From: Mariniblastus sp.
GTDB lineage: Bacteria > Planctomycetota > Planctomycetia > Pirellulales > Pirellulaceae
Direction of reading: 5' to 3'
Assembly: GCA_011523945.1 (NCBI GenBank)
Contig: WTFU01000054.1
Location: 1-64,000 of the forward strand
Length of the DNA stretch: 64,000 nt
Numbering within the stretch: position 1 is the first letter of the stretch; every line of letters begins with the position of its first letter. The notes beneath the pieces were generated by a model, which ran no database searches, was not told the origin of the DNA, and saw only the letters and a program-made list of their open reading frames with translations. The translations under genes and the position numbers were made by a program. Positions 21,275 through 31,157 of the stretch are shown here, piece after piece.

Positions 21275-21763
21275 TCAATTTGCAACATCTTTGAATTTGA
21301 CTTTTTTGATAAGCGGCTTCACTTTTCCATCAGGCAATGCTCGCCCGGAGACCGCGCCGATCGCTTTCACCGTATATGAATACTTCAAATTATAATCGAT
21401 ATCAAACTCGACTTCCGTTTCGGAATTCTGTTCGGGATTCCCTTCAGCTGCCAAACGCTCCTCCACGATATTCGTAAGATCGGGGAACATTGTCGCTTCT
21501 CGAAGCGTTTCGCTGTCATCAACGATGATGCTCGAAATATTTCCATTTTCACCGGCTTCGAGTCGTACTGTGATTAAGTCGGGAAGTTCTTCGTCTAGCG
21601 AATCAGCAGATTCGGAAGCAAGTGGCATCTTGATGTTGAAGTCGCCTTCCATCGCCACCACTTTGAATGTCATGATAAAGAAAACAAGCAACTGAAACAC
21701 GATGTCAATCATCGCGGTCATATTGATCTTGATTTCTTCCGGTTCCGAAACTGACATCTTCAT
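21275..21763 (-). CDS. ExbD/TolR-family biopolymer transport protein (copy 2)
   Basis: EEIKINMTAMIDIVFQLLVFFIMTFKV, ExbD N-terminal TM with Asp. Confidence 0.9.
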   Translation of the reverse strand: MKMSVSEPEEIKINMTAMIDIVFQLLVFFIMTFKVVAMEGDFNIKMPLASESADSLDEELPDLITVRLEAGENGNISSIIVDDSETLREATMFPDLTNIVEERLAAEGNPEQNSETEVEFDIDYNLKYSYTVKAIGAVSGRALPDGKVKPLIKKVKFKDVAN

Positions 21764-21780
21764 AGACGAACTCTACATGA

Positions 21781-22221
21781 TTACTTTTGATTTTTAACGC
21801 GAAGACTAAAGCTCTGCAGTTCAGATTCCTGGCACTTTGCCATTAACTCCTGAACCACCCCCGTTGGAGTATCTTCGTGCGAACGAATGATTACGGCGAT
21901 ATCGCCAGGATCACGAATACCTTCTCTCGCGGCCGCATCAACCTGACGGGACAACAGTGGATTCAGCAAGTCAATTCCATTCTTTTGACCCTCGAAGACC
22001 ACTACACCATTCGGCTCCAGATTCAAAATAATCTGGTAATCCGGGCGAACCTCGGGTGGGACAGCAAGCACACTGCTTGGCAGCAAAATCTCGTCAGCTC
22101 GATCTACCTCTGAAAAGTTAATCAGAAGCATGAAAAACGCGATCAGCTGAAAAGTCATATCGATCATAGGCGTTAAATCGCCTTCGAGAATCTCAGTACT
22201 TTTTTTCTTAAATAATCTCAT
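21781..22221 (-). CDS. ExbD/TolR-family biopolymer transport protein (copy 1)
   Basis: ILEGDLTPMIDMTFQLIAFFMLLINF, ExbD signature. Confidence 0.9.
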   Translation of the reverse strand: MRLFKKKSTEILEGDLTPMIDMTFQLIAFFMLLINFSEVDRADEILLPSSVLAVPPEVRPDYQIILNLEPNGVVVFEGQKNGIDLLNPLLSRQVDAAAREGIRDPGDIAVIIRSHEDTPTGVVQELMAKCQESELQSFSLRVKNQK

Positions 22222-22253
22222 GGCACCACCGAAAAAATAGAAAAGGAATCAGC

Positions 22254-23087
22254 CTAGTCTTTTTTCTTTCCAACTTTTTCGAATCGGCCCATCAAATTTT
22301 CACTTGTGATTCCAACCTCAAGCACAAGTCGCTGAACCCGGTTTCGCAAAATATTGTAGGCAGCGATCGCCGGAATCGCGATCGCCAATCCAATCAGAGT
22401 AGTCAACAAAGCAGTCGAGATACCCTCGGCAAGCTTGTTAGGATCCGGAGTACCACCACCGTTCGCAATCACATAGAAAGAGTTAATCATTCCATGAACC
22501 GTTCCAAAAAGGCCGATCATCGGGCTAATGGTTCCAATCAAAGCTAGGTAACTCAAACGGTGATCCAGTTTCATATTCTCATCGGCACCAACTTCTTGCA
22601 TTGCAGCCACCGAAGCCGAATAACTACTCGAAAGCTTTGCTAGGCCAGCGGAGAGTACATTTCCAAGAAACGACTCATCAGTTTTGGCTAATTCATAGGC
22701 CTCTTGATATTGCTTCTCTTCAAGATGTGCCTCAAATCCGTCAATTAAATGTTGAGGACAGACATACTCTCGTCTGGCAGACAACAAGTTCATAATGAAC
22801 AAGGCGACCAAAATAAATGAGAGTGAGAGGAAAACAAGGATGTAGGTCCAACCCAACGAATCCGTCAACCACTCCAAGAGCGACTCCTCTGCCGGAGCTG
22901 GTGTGGCTGCGGCAGCCGCAGGCGCCTCGGCGGCTGGCTCGGCCGCTTCCTGACCAATCACCTGAGGCGACGAAACGGAAAATAGCGGTTGAAACGCGAA
23001 TACCGAAAATACGATCGAAAAAAGTAGTACCTGAGGCGTCCAAACCAGGACACCACGATTGGCTTTCGACCCCTTAATAAACTGCAT
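22254..23087 (-). CDS. MotA/TolQ/ExbB proton channel family protein
   Basis: LSYLALIGTISPMIGLFGTVHGMINSF and GISTALLTTLIGLAIAIPAIAAYN; Ala/Pro-rich periplasmic N-terminal extension. Confidence 0.93.
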   Translation of the reverse strand: MQFIKGSKANRGVLVWTPQVLLFSIVFSVFAFQPLFSVSSPQVIGQEAAEPAAEAPAAAAATPAPAEESLLEWLTDSLGWTYILVFLSLSFILVALFIMNLLSARREYVCPQHLIDGFEAHLEEKQYQEAYELAKTDESFLGNVLSAGLAKLSSSYSASVAAMQEVGADENMKLDHRLSYLALIGTISPMIGLFGTVHGMINSFYVIANGGGTPDPNKLAEGISTALLTTLIGLAIAIPAIAAYNILRNRVQRLVLEVGITSENLMGRFEKVGKKKD

Positions 23088-23191
23088 AGCGTCCTATCTC
23101 CAAAAATCATGTCAATGAATGGTCTGATGTGATAACTTCGTTCTGCTAAGTATATCACACAAAACGAGCCAAGCCCTCGCCAATTGGGGCT

Positions 23192-24256
23192 TTATAATTT
23201 TCCCGCCCAATAAGAATTACGATAACGAGACTTCAGCGTGTCTCGCGCCATCGCCGCTCGATCGGTTTCCTCCAATTGAGCCCAAATCTTAGACAAATGA
23301 AACAAAGCCTCCGCGTGAAGCTCGGCTTCGGTTGCAAACAAAAGGTCGGTGTGAAGATAGGCTGTCCTTGCCTCCTTCCAATTGGAGTTCTTTTGATGAA
23401 CAGCACCTAAAGCGTTGTAAAGATGGGCAAACAACAATTTGTTGTCGGAGTTTTCCGTTGCAATCATCTCGTTAAGCTGAGAAAGGCTGGCAGCAGGATC
23501 TCCCGCAAGTCCGGCAACGCGGGCTTTTTCACATTTGGCAAGCAATTTGTACAGCTGCGTTACGTCATCATTAGAGTTGTTATTGAGTATCGAATCGAAC
23601 GCCGCATTGGCATCAGCGGCGTTATCTATGGTTAAGATTCCCAACTGAAGCGTGCCGCTAAGTTGATACTTTGGCCAAGAACATTGACTTAACTTGGCGA
23701 ACTGTCCGATCGCTAAATCTGTTCGATCAATTGCAAAATATAATTTTCCTAGCTGCTCGATCGCTGGATACAGATGCCAACTGGTCGGGTGCTCTTGGAT
23801 AAACTTCGCCACGACTCCCCCAGCCTCTTGAGGAGTGGTACCACCGCCCCGCAATGAGCTCTGGGCCATTGAAAAGGCTCGAATAAAGTCGACCTCTGCT
23901 TTCATTTGCGGAGTTAACTTCGTCACATCAATTTTCCCGAGCGACTCAATTGCATCAGAGAATCTTCCAGTCTCCATTTGATCTCTGGCCCGATTAATAT
24001 CGCTAGGCTCCCTAGAAAACGACACCCGAGCGATTTCGCTACAGGGTACAAGTTTATCCGCAACCGTCACGCCATCAGGAGATATCTCAGTAATCTTCCC
24101 ACTGATCTTCGAAGTACCACCCGTCGCCTTAAATCGATAAACCCCATCTTGAGCAACCAGTCGCTGGCTATCAGCAAGATTTACCGTCCCGGCAAACAAG
24201 GACACAATCAGGATGACTTTAATTCGACTAACGATCATCTTTTGAATTTGTTTCAT
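23192..24256 (-). CDS. TPR-like secreted/membrane protein of the ExbB/D operon
   Basis: Signal peptide then helical repeat character; same strand, about 100 bp upstream of exbB. Confidence 0.65.
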   Translation of the reverse strand: MKQIQKMIVSRIKVILIVSLFAGTVNLADSQRLVAQDGVYRFKATGGTSKISGKITEISPDGVTVADKLVPCSEIARVSFSREPSDINRARDQMETGRFSDAIESLGKIDVTKLTPQMKAEVDFIRAFSMAQSSLRGGGTTPQEAGGVVAKFIQEHPTSWHLYPAIEQLGKLYFAIDRTDLAIGQFAKLSQCSWPKYQLSGTLQLGILTIDNAADANAAFDSILNNNSNDDVTQLYKLLAKCEKARVAGLAGDPAASLSQLNEMIATENSDNKLLFAHLYNALGAVHQKNSNWKEARTAYLHTDLLFATEAELHAEALFHLSKIWAQLEETDRAAMARDTLKSRYRNSYWAGKL

Positions 24257-24325
24257 TGAAAAACTCTGACCTCGAATTTCTTAGTTTTTTTACCCACGGG
24301 AGCCGCAGGTCACTCTTCAAAAATA

Positions 24326-27300
24326 CTAGTTAATGTTCTGCTGAACCCTTGCTTCCAGTTCTGAAAACTTCTGTTTCCACAATTCGCTACCGCTAAATGT
24401 TTCGTCTCGTTTTCTTTCCTTGGCAATCTCGCTTCCTGCCGCCTTAATGGCAGCTTGATTCCCAGCGAGGATCCCATACTCAAGTCGACATTCAACAACA
24501 TGATAAAGGGCATTGTAAAAAGTGCTGCGAAACTTTTCATTACTACGAGTCGCCAGGGCAATTTTCTCCCATCCCCAAACACGCTTTTGTGTGCGTTTGG
24601 TCTTAGGGTTCTTATAAGGATCTCGCCCCTTCACTGCTTCAATGTATCGCTTTTGATTCTTCCCAACCTTGGCCCACATTTGCAACGTTTCTGCAGAATC
24701 AATTTGGACATTCAATGAATTCGGAGAAGCTTTCAGTATTTCTAAGAACTCATTCATAGCCGATTCAAAGTTACCACTACGCCGCGAAGCCAGCGCTCGC
24801 TGGCGCTTCAACTCTGCGACCATCACCGCTTCCTTTGGGTCGCCGGCAAAACCCATTTGCTCAGCTCGCGTCAGAGCGACTTGAGCCTCTTTTGCCATCG
24901 CCTTAGAAGAGTCTTCCAGACCTGACTTAGCTAAAGAATCCGCCACCGAAAGCAGGGTAGAGCCCGCCCATAAAATAGTCTTGGAATCATTGGATTCGGA
25001 TTGAATGCCGCTTAAAAAACCCGACATCGAATCAGCGAATTTCTGTTTCTTTTCAGGTTCTTTCAGCAACTGAAACTGTTCTTTTAGTTGAATCGCAATA
25101 AGTTGATAAATTGCCGCAACGCGCGCCGCATCGTTTGGGTCATTACTCCCTTTAATGTCAGCCTTCATCGCATCAATTATTCCACGGGATTTATCGATCC
25201 ATTGCTGCTGATCGTCCGACTCCTTCATTGCAGCAAGATATGCCTTGATCGCAGTTTTATAGACCTCACGTCGATAAATTTCACCAGTTTCCGTACCCGT
25301 AATCGCAGGATGCTGTTGCTTTAGAAGATCCAAAGGTGCGATCTCTTTTGACTCAAGCCGCTCAATCGCTTTGTCAACTTCTCCCGACTTTAATCTCGCA
25401 TCGACCAGCAGCAAAGCTCCAAGGGCAACTTCATAGTTAAGCTCATCAAACATAGTTTGATTAACACCACTAGCCATCAACTGCGTGGCTTCTTCCATCA
25501 ACACTTTAAGTTGCTGAGGATCTGCCCCGGCCTCTCTTGCCTTTGCTTTGTAGTCAAACCAAAGTCGTTGGCCCAATTTGATACTCATGATCGGCTGGTA
25601 CACAGCATCTTTGGGGATCTGGTTAAAATATTCTCTTGCCCTGTCAAAATCTTTATCATTTAAAGCCAAACGCGTCATTGTACTGGCAGCAACGCCCGCC
25701 TCCATTGCCCCCGGCCAGCGTCGCAAAACTGCATCGCATGCAGCGTTAAGCCGCGATCGCTCAAACTCTTTATCACTCTCAGCGGCCTTGTCCAGTAAAA
25801 TCGAATAGCTTTGAATCAACAACGTCATCGCGGAACGAGTACCGTCGACATTCGGATACTTCTTCAGTAGAAACTCGCCAATTAACGCTGATTCGATATA
25901 CCGCTGCGTCGCAAAGTAGCAATAGCACTGAAGATAACGCACGTTATTGATATCAGCTCGCAACGTTTCCTCATCCGCTAACTGCAAGGCCAGGTCAAAC
26001 ATCCCTAGCGCCTCACCGCATTGTTGCAAAGCTGCCTCGGTTGCTTCCTTGTATTCCGCCTCCAGTTCAACCTTTTCGACACCGGTAGCCGCCGCGGCTT
26101 TCTTTCTAGCTGAACTTGCCTCAGCCACGTACGACTCCAGATCAGTTACAAAATCTTTTCCCTTCTGCCGAGCATCATCAAATGAGCCGGGCGGGCCTGT
26201 CTCTCCTTCGCTAACTTCGGAGAAATTAACATCCCACTCCGCCAGCAACTCTTTCGCACGGTCACGATAGGGACTTGCAACACGAGCCACATTTCGGAGA
26301 ACTTTGGCCGCCGCTCGATCAACTCGGTTTGAATCACTCGTTGCCCTGGGACCACCAGCAGCCTTTACTTCTTTTGCTTTTTCGTGTTTCGCAATCGAGT
26401 ACTCCAACTGCACACGCAACCATTCCTGCTGTCGAACTTCAACTTTATTTAATGAATTAACCGCTGGCTCGAGAATTTCAATGACCTGCTTATAAGGATA
26501 CTTTTTCGATGCCGCCCAACAATCAGCGGCCAAAAGAAACGCTTCCAGTTTGATGGGCTTAAGAACACTGTTGTCACCCAAAATAAACACTTCACTAAGC
26601 AAGTCTAACGCTTTCTTATTTTCACCGAGCTTGTAGCAACAACGTGCGGCATAAACACAAGATTTCAGGCCGGCAATAAATTTGGGATATGCTTCCCACA
26701 CTTTTTCGTATTCGTCACGTGCTTCGCCCAGAAGCTTCTTCTGTTCGTCGTCATTTTCCAAATAGGTGTCGGCAAGTTGTTCGGTCACCTTGGGAATACT
26801 CACGCGCACCTGAGTGTAGGTCGCCTGAAACTGATCTCGACGGCGAAGCGTCGTTGGATCCTCAGGATCAATCTGGATAGCATCCTCACTCTGTGGATCA
26901 ATCAATCGGCGGACTTGTTTCCTCGCTTTTTGGTAACTCGCCAATGCACCTTTTAGATTCTCCCTTGCCTTCCCGAACAAGACTTCACGTTCGGCAGAAG
27001 TTAGACGATCTGATTCCGACTGTTTTAAATAGATATTGGAACGCCGATAAAGAAGATTTCCCTGGTAATGTAATGTCTTTGCGGAAACTTCGAGAGATTG
27101 GTTATTAGCCGCATAATTCGTCAACAATTGCTGTGCTTGATCCAAGCGCGACTCGACCGAAGCAAGATCTCGCATCCGGGCAGTGCTTCCAATTAAAGTC
27201 TGCGCCATTTCAAACGGTAACGCATCTTTAAATTCCTTGGAGACAGCCTTGCTACCTTTTAACCCCTCCAGATAGTCAATCGCAACATCGTAATAACCAT

Positions 27301-27424
27301 TATCCCGCAGGGCGTCTAGAAATGCTTGAGCAGGCTCATCCGCACGCCCCGCTGAACTAAAGAATCCCGCCGAAATTACGACAATTAACGCAATGCTCTT
27401 CATAGGTAACGCAATGCTCTTCAC
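24326..27424 (-). CDS. Large TPR-repeat secreted protein of the ExbB/D operon
   Basis: 1032 aa, signal peptide, many helix-turn-helix repeats such as FIAGLKSCVYAARCCYKLGENKKALDLLSEVF. Confidence 0.75.
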   Translation of the reverse strand: MKSIALPMKSIALIVVISAGFFSSAGRADEPAQAFLDALRDNGYYDVAIDYLEGLKGSKAVSKEFKDALPFEMAQTLIGSTARMRDLASVESRLDQAQQLLTNYAANNQSLEVSAKTLHYQGNLLYRRSNIYLKQSESDRLTSAEREVLFGKARENLKGALASYQKARKQVRRLIDPQSEDAIQIDPEDPTTLRRRDQFQATYTQVRVSIPKVTEQLADTYLENDDEQKKLLGEARDEYEKVWEAYPKFIAGLKSCVYAARCCYKLGENKKALDLLSEVFILGDNSVLKPIKLEAFLLAADCWAASKKYPYKQVIEILEPAVNSLNKVEVRQQEWLRVQLEYSIAKHEKAKEVKAAGGPRATSDSNRVDRAAAKVLRNVARVASPYRDRAKELLAEWDVNFSEVSEGETGPPGSFDDARQKGKDFVTDLESYVAEASSARKKAAAATGVEKVELEAEYKEATEAALQQCGEALGMFDLALQLADEETLRADINNVRYLQCYCYFATQRYIESALIGEFLLKKYPNVDGTRSAMTLLIQSYSILLDKAAESDKEFERSRLNAACDAVLRRWPGAMEAGVAASTMTRLALNDKDFDRAREYFNQIPKDAVYQPIMSIKLGQRLWFDYKAKAREAGADPQQLKVLMEEATQLMASGVNQTMFDELNYEVALGALLLVDARLKSGEVDKAIERLESKEIAPLDLLKQQHPAITGTETGEIYRREVYKTAIKAYLAAMKESDDQQQWIDKSRGIIDAMKADIKGSNDPNDAARVAAIYQLIAIQLKEQFQLLKEPEKKQKFADSMSGFLSGIQSESNDSKTILWAGSTLLSVADSLAKSGLEDSSKAMAKEAQVALTRAEQMGFAGDPKEAVMVAELKRQRALASRRSGNFESAMNEFLEILKASPNSLNVQIDSAETLQMWAKVGKNQKRYIEAVKGRDPYKNPKTKRTQKRVWGWEKIALATRSNEKFRSTFYNALYHVVECRLEYGILAGNQAAIKAAGSEIAKERKRDETFSGSELWKQKFSELEARVQQNIN
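27387..27424 (-). repeat. In-frame 21-bp tandem duplication covering the start codon of the large TPR gene
   Basis: TAACGCAATGCTCTTCA occurs at 27387-27403 and 27408-27424; encodes MKSIALP-MKSIALI. Confidence 0.95.
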
Positions 27425-27843
27425 AGCCCGAAATCCTTAAATTAGTTGGCTATAATTTAACCAGTTACAGGAAACACTTGGAAACACCTAACGAATCCCC
27501 CATACCAGCCGACGGGATCTCTAGTTTCCACTACTTGGCGTCTCGAAACAATCATACGATGTTGCCATTCGACGAACAACAAGAAAGCACGTCGCAACAA
27601 CCGGAGTCGTTACCAAGCACCGCCTCGCTTCCTCCCACCCCTAATCGTCGACAATTCACGCGCGAAATCAAACAATTCGGTAGTCAGAATTAAATTTTTT
27701 AGACAATGCTGATCTAAAGATTGGGGTCGCTACGGGTTTATCGCTCGTAAACATCGCCGATGAACCGCACCCTTTCGTTTACCAAAATCAACATCTAATC
27801 CGCATCCACCTTCTCGGACCATGATTTTTTGCAATAATTCATT

Positions 27844-29439
27844 TTGATTGAATCGCTAAACTGCGACAATCATGACCGAATCCTTAGATATTGTAAAACT
27901 CTTACCCAACAAGGCAAATCGATGAGATTCGACCGATCCTCCGACGAGGACACACAATTGGCTCGCCCCGATTCGATCGTTCCGCCAATCGATAAAACCT
28001 CCAAGGCGATTCGGACAAGGCTTTTAATGCTTTTCTCCATGTTGATTTTGATCATTATTGCAATGAACGAAGCGGGAAAGCCTGAACGTTGGGAATGGAT
28101 GGGATTTGACCAACCGCCAACTTCAGTCAAGACCATTGAATTAGGAAACGAAGCAAATTCACCTGATGCAAAGGTCGAATTCAGAAACAACGCCAAGACC
28201 GAAGCCACTGCTCCCGATCAATCCGAACTCGCCAAGAGCTCAGATCTGAAAAAATCGAATTCAACCTTTTCAGTCGCCCCTACGGCAATCCAGTCCAGTT
28301 CTGTCGTCGTGGGAACCTATCAGGGAGACTACCCGACTGCCGCAGTTCAATTTTGGGAAGAATTATTCCGCAAACTTTCTCCCGATTCACAAACTTGTTT
28401 CTTACGTCTAATTTCTCGAATTCGAAATGGGATCGCAACTCCCGAGGATCAACAAGCGGAAACAAAACGAATCGTTCAATTAATTAAACAAGAGCACGAT
28501 TTCTTCGAGCAGTCTCTGTTTGACCAACTCGCCGTTGCAATCGACGGAACCTCCGAAAAGATCAACCTCCTCGATCAACTGAATGAATCACAGAAAATAT
28601 GGTCCGATAAAATTTTTCCCGCGCTGTCTGAATCCTCTTCGGGCAGAGACACGACGCTAACCCAACAAAATGCAATCATTCGATTGCAATCAGTAATTGA
28701 CGAGATACTCCTCCGGCAAGTTCAAGACCACACTTCACTTGGCTGGACAGGTGACTCGGGTAGCTGGATTCGGATGTGGGAGAAAGTCATTTCGCCCACG
28801 GCGACCGACGCGGACTTAGCCAGTGCTACTCCCGTGAATCGAATCGAACTTATGGGGCAACCCGACATTTACCGTGGAAAGCCAATCGCTATCGAAGGCT
28901 GGGTTCGATCAGCACGGAAAAAGAGACTTCCCTCCGACACGGCGCTGGGAATCGATCATTATTACATCCTATGGGTCCGGCCGCGAGAATCCAAACTTGG
29001 ACCGTATTGTGTTTACTCTCAGAATATCCCAGCAAACTTCCCCGAACTCACCAATGAGTTCATTGAGGTCAATCAATTGGTGAAAGTCGAGGGCTATTTC
29101 TTTAAAATTCGAAACTATATCGCTGCCGATTCCTCGGTTCAGGAATGCCCGGTTGTGATTACCCCCGATCTAAGTATCGTGACGTCAGCACCAATGCCGC
29201 TGATTGACAAGTGGCAACCGTCACCAACAACCTTGATTACGGCATTTATTGCGATCCCGCTCGGAGCAACGTTTATCGCTTGGTTCGCATTTCAAACCTC
29301 GCGAACAAGGCGACAGTCGCTCGGGAAATCGACAAAAAAACGCATCGACGAATCGCTAAACGCTTTAACTGAAAGCCCAGAAGTTCAAACCGACCGGGAA
29401 AAAATCATGGCACTCTACGAAACGAATCCCGATGACTGA
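27844..29439 (+). CDS. Hypothetical membrane protein (paralogue A)
   Basis: N-terminal TM, C-terminal [25 protein letters not shown]...VEGYFFKIRNY segment shared with the next gene. Confidence 0.7.
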   Translation: MIESLNCDNHDRILRYCKTLTQQGKSMRFDRSSDEDTQLARPDSIVPPIDKTSKAIRTRLLMLFSMLILIIIAMNEAGKPERWEWMGFDQPPTSVKTIELGNEANSPDAKVEFRNNAKTEATAPDQSELAKSSDLKKSNSTFSVAPTAIQSSSVVVGTYQGDYPTAAVQFWEELFRKLSPDSQTCFLRLISRIRNGIATPEDQQAETKRIVQLIKQEHDFFEQSLFDQLAVAIDGTSEKINLLDQLNESQKIWSDKIFPALSESSSGRDTTLTQQNAIIRLQSVIDEILLRQVQDHTSLGWTGDSGSWIRMWEKVISPTATDADLASATPVNRIELMGQPDIYRGKPIAIEGWVRSARKKRLPSDTALGIDHYYILWVRPRESKLGPYCVYSQNIPANFPELTNEFIEVNQLVKVEGYFFKIRNYIAADSSVQECPVVITPDLSIVTSAPMPLIDKWQPSPTTLITAFIAIPLGATFIAWFAFQTSRTRRQSLGKSTKKRIDESLNALTESPEVQTDREKIMALYETNPDD

Positions 29440-30844
29440 ACCCAAGTTCACAACACTCAGAACCAGAGCCCCTCGGACGCCTTTATGGAGCACTCTCTGG
29501 CTATTACTGGCGATTCCGCTGACTGCCTTTGCAAAACAAGACCACAATGAAACGCCACTTGAACTGTCTGGCTATTCACTTAGCGAGTCTTATCAAGTTG
29601 AAGATGACCAACCCATTAACTTCGAGTCGCCTATTTTGAAGCAACTCGTGTACCGCATAAGGAACACGTCTCCTCGGAGTCGTGCCAAATATAGCAAGTT
29701 CTCCGAGGCTACAACTTGGCGAGACATGCTATCTCAAACAGAAGATTTTCGATTTTGGACTTTCGATCGTCCAGCACGTTTAACCAAAATTGAAAAACAC
29801 GCATTCAAGCAGGTCACGTCGGATGATGAAATCAAAGGCGTTTATATCTGTCATTGCGAATCAATGCCACATGTAAATGACGAAAGTACGGCGCCTCCTC
29901 AAAAATTGATCGTCCTATCTCGCACCGCCCCCAAAGCACTTCCTGTAAACACAGACATCGATCAACCCATTCGTATTTCGGGATTTCTCTATTCGCGAGT
30001 TCTTGAGGCCGACGGCCCGCGGCTCGTATTCATCGCTGACCGAATTCAATGGTACCCGCAGGAAAAAACAGATAAGATTTCGGCTAATCAAGTCGAACTC
30101 TCTCAGCTCGGTTTTGACTTAGCGTTGATCGATTCAATCCGGCAGAACAATGCCCGGCCACTGATTGGTCAAGACGCCGAAGCTTTCTTTCAAATGCTTG
30201 CCGCACTGAATCGCTTCACAGGCACTCCGGCTGATCTTTTCAAAGAACCAACCGAGGCCCTTAGTTTCAGCGACATTTTTTCTGGCTCACCTGAGCACTT
30301 TGGCGACGCAGTCCACCTTCAAGGGGTTATTCGGTCCTGTTCTAACGTGAGCATTCCACATCAGGATATTCAGGATCGCCTGGAGATATCACAGTACTAC
30401 CAACTCATGATTTTTCCTGATTTAGGTGGAGCAAAAATCATCATTCGAGGAAAAGACGGGAGTGAACTCGATTATCAACGGTTTCCTATCACGGTCTGTT
30501 GCACTGAACTCCCAAAAGGGATGACTGCTCAAGACGTCGAAAGAAAACAATGCACCGTTGATGGTTACTTCTTTCGATTTTGGAAATACCAATCCGCCCG
30601 AACCGATTCCGCCGAATCCTCTGGTCAGTTAAGCCCTTTGGTAATTGCCAAACAGCCTGTTTTGGTCGGAACAACAAGCAACGTGCTCGACCGAGGGCTA
30701 CTTTTTTTCGTTCTCGGAATAGTGGCGCTAATCATTTTCCTCATTACCTATTTTCGATTTGTTGATCGAAATCAAAAACCAACGGTGGAGAACATTCTTG
30801 AAAACCTGCCGGAAAAGATTGACATTTCTGGTATCGATGGCTGA
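29432..30844 (+). CDS. Hypothetical membrane protein (paralogue B)
   Basis: 8-nt overlap with paralogue A (ATGACTGA); shares the GSPEHFGDAVHLQGVIRS...VDGYFFRFWKY pattern; signal peptide and C-terminal TM. Confidence 0.7.
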   Translation: MTEPKFTTLRTRAPRTPLWSTLWLLLAIPLTAFAKQDHNETPLELSGYSLSESYQVEDDQPINFESPILKQLVYRIRNTSPRSRAKYSKFSEATTWRDMLSQTEDFRFWTFDRPARLTKIEKHAFKQVTSDDEIKGVYICHCESMPHVNDESTAPPQKLIVLSRTAPKALPVNTDIDQPIRISGFLYSRVLEADGPRLVFIADRIQWYPQEKTDKISANQVELSQLGFDLALIDSIRQNNARPLIGQDAEAFFQMLAALNRFTGTPADLFKEPTEALSFSDIFSGSPEHFGDAVHLQGVIRSCSNVSIPHQDIQDRLEISQYYQLMIFPDLGGAKIIIRGKDGSELDYQRFPITVCCTELPKGMTAQDVERKQCTVDGYFFRFWKYQSARTDSAESSGQLSPLVIAKQPVLVGTTSNVLDRGLLFFVLGIVALIIFLITYFRFVDRNQKPTVENILENLPEKIDISGIDG

Positions 30845-31018
30845 TCGCTACTTTCGCTCAATTTAATCCACAAATTTCGAGCATCAATACGAGCAAACCG
30901 CGGCTCTCCCCTTGAAAGAGACGTTATCAACAATCAAAATTCACCGCTGATTGTCCGCCACACTATCGGGGTAAAACATTCATTGGACCACCCATGCATT
31001 TTTGGGGGTGGAGAATCT

Positions 31019-31037
31019 ATCAATTTGATAAATTGAT
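31019..31037. promoter_or_regulatory. Perfect inverted repeat upstream of mdh (candidate operator)
   Basis: ATCAATTT-GAT-AAATTGAT, 8-bp arms, about 120 bp before the mdh start. Confidence 0.4.
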
Positions 31038-31157
31038 TGCATGTGCTTCCTAGAGACATGGGAATTAATTACTTGGTCAACTTAAACTTAAACAGGCCCA
31101 ACTTACCTCAAAACATTCACCGCAAATCATTCGCCACTCAATTCAAGGAAAAATTAA

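Noticed and set aside
27478-27693. 71-aa ORF between the TPR gene and paralogue A
   Set aside because: Non-ATG start, low-complexity Ser/Pro/Gln composition, no RBS seen.
27719-27731. 13-mer GATTGGGGTCGCT also present at about 63606
   Set aside because: Exact 13-mers repeat by chance many times in 64 kb; flanks differ.
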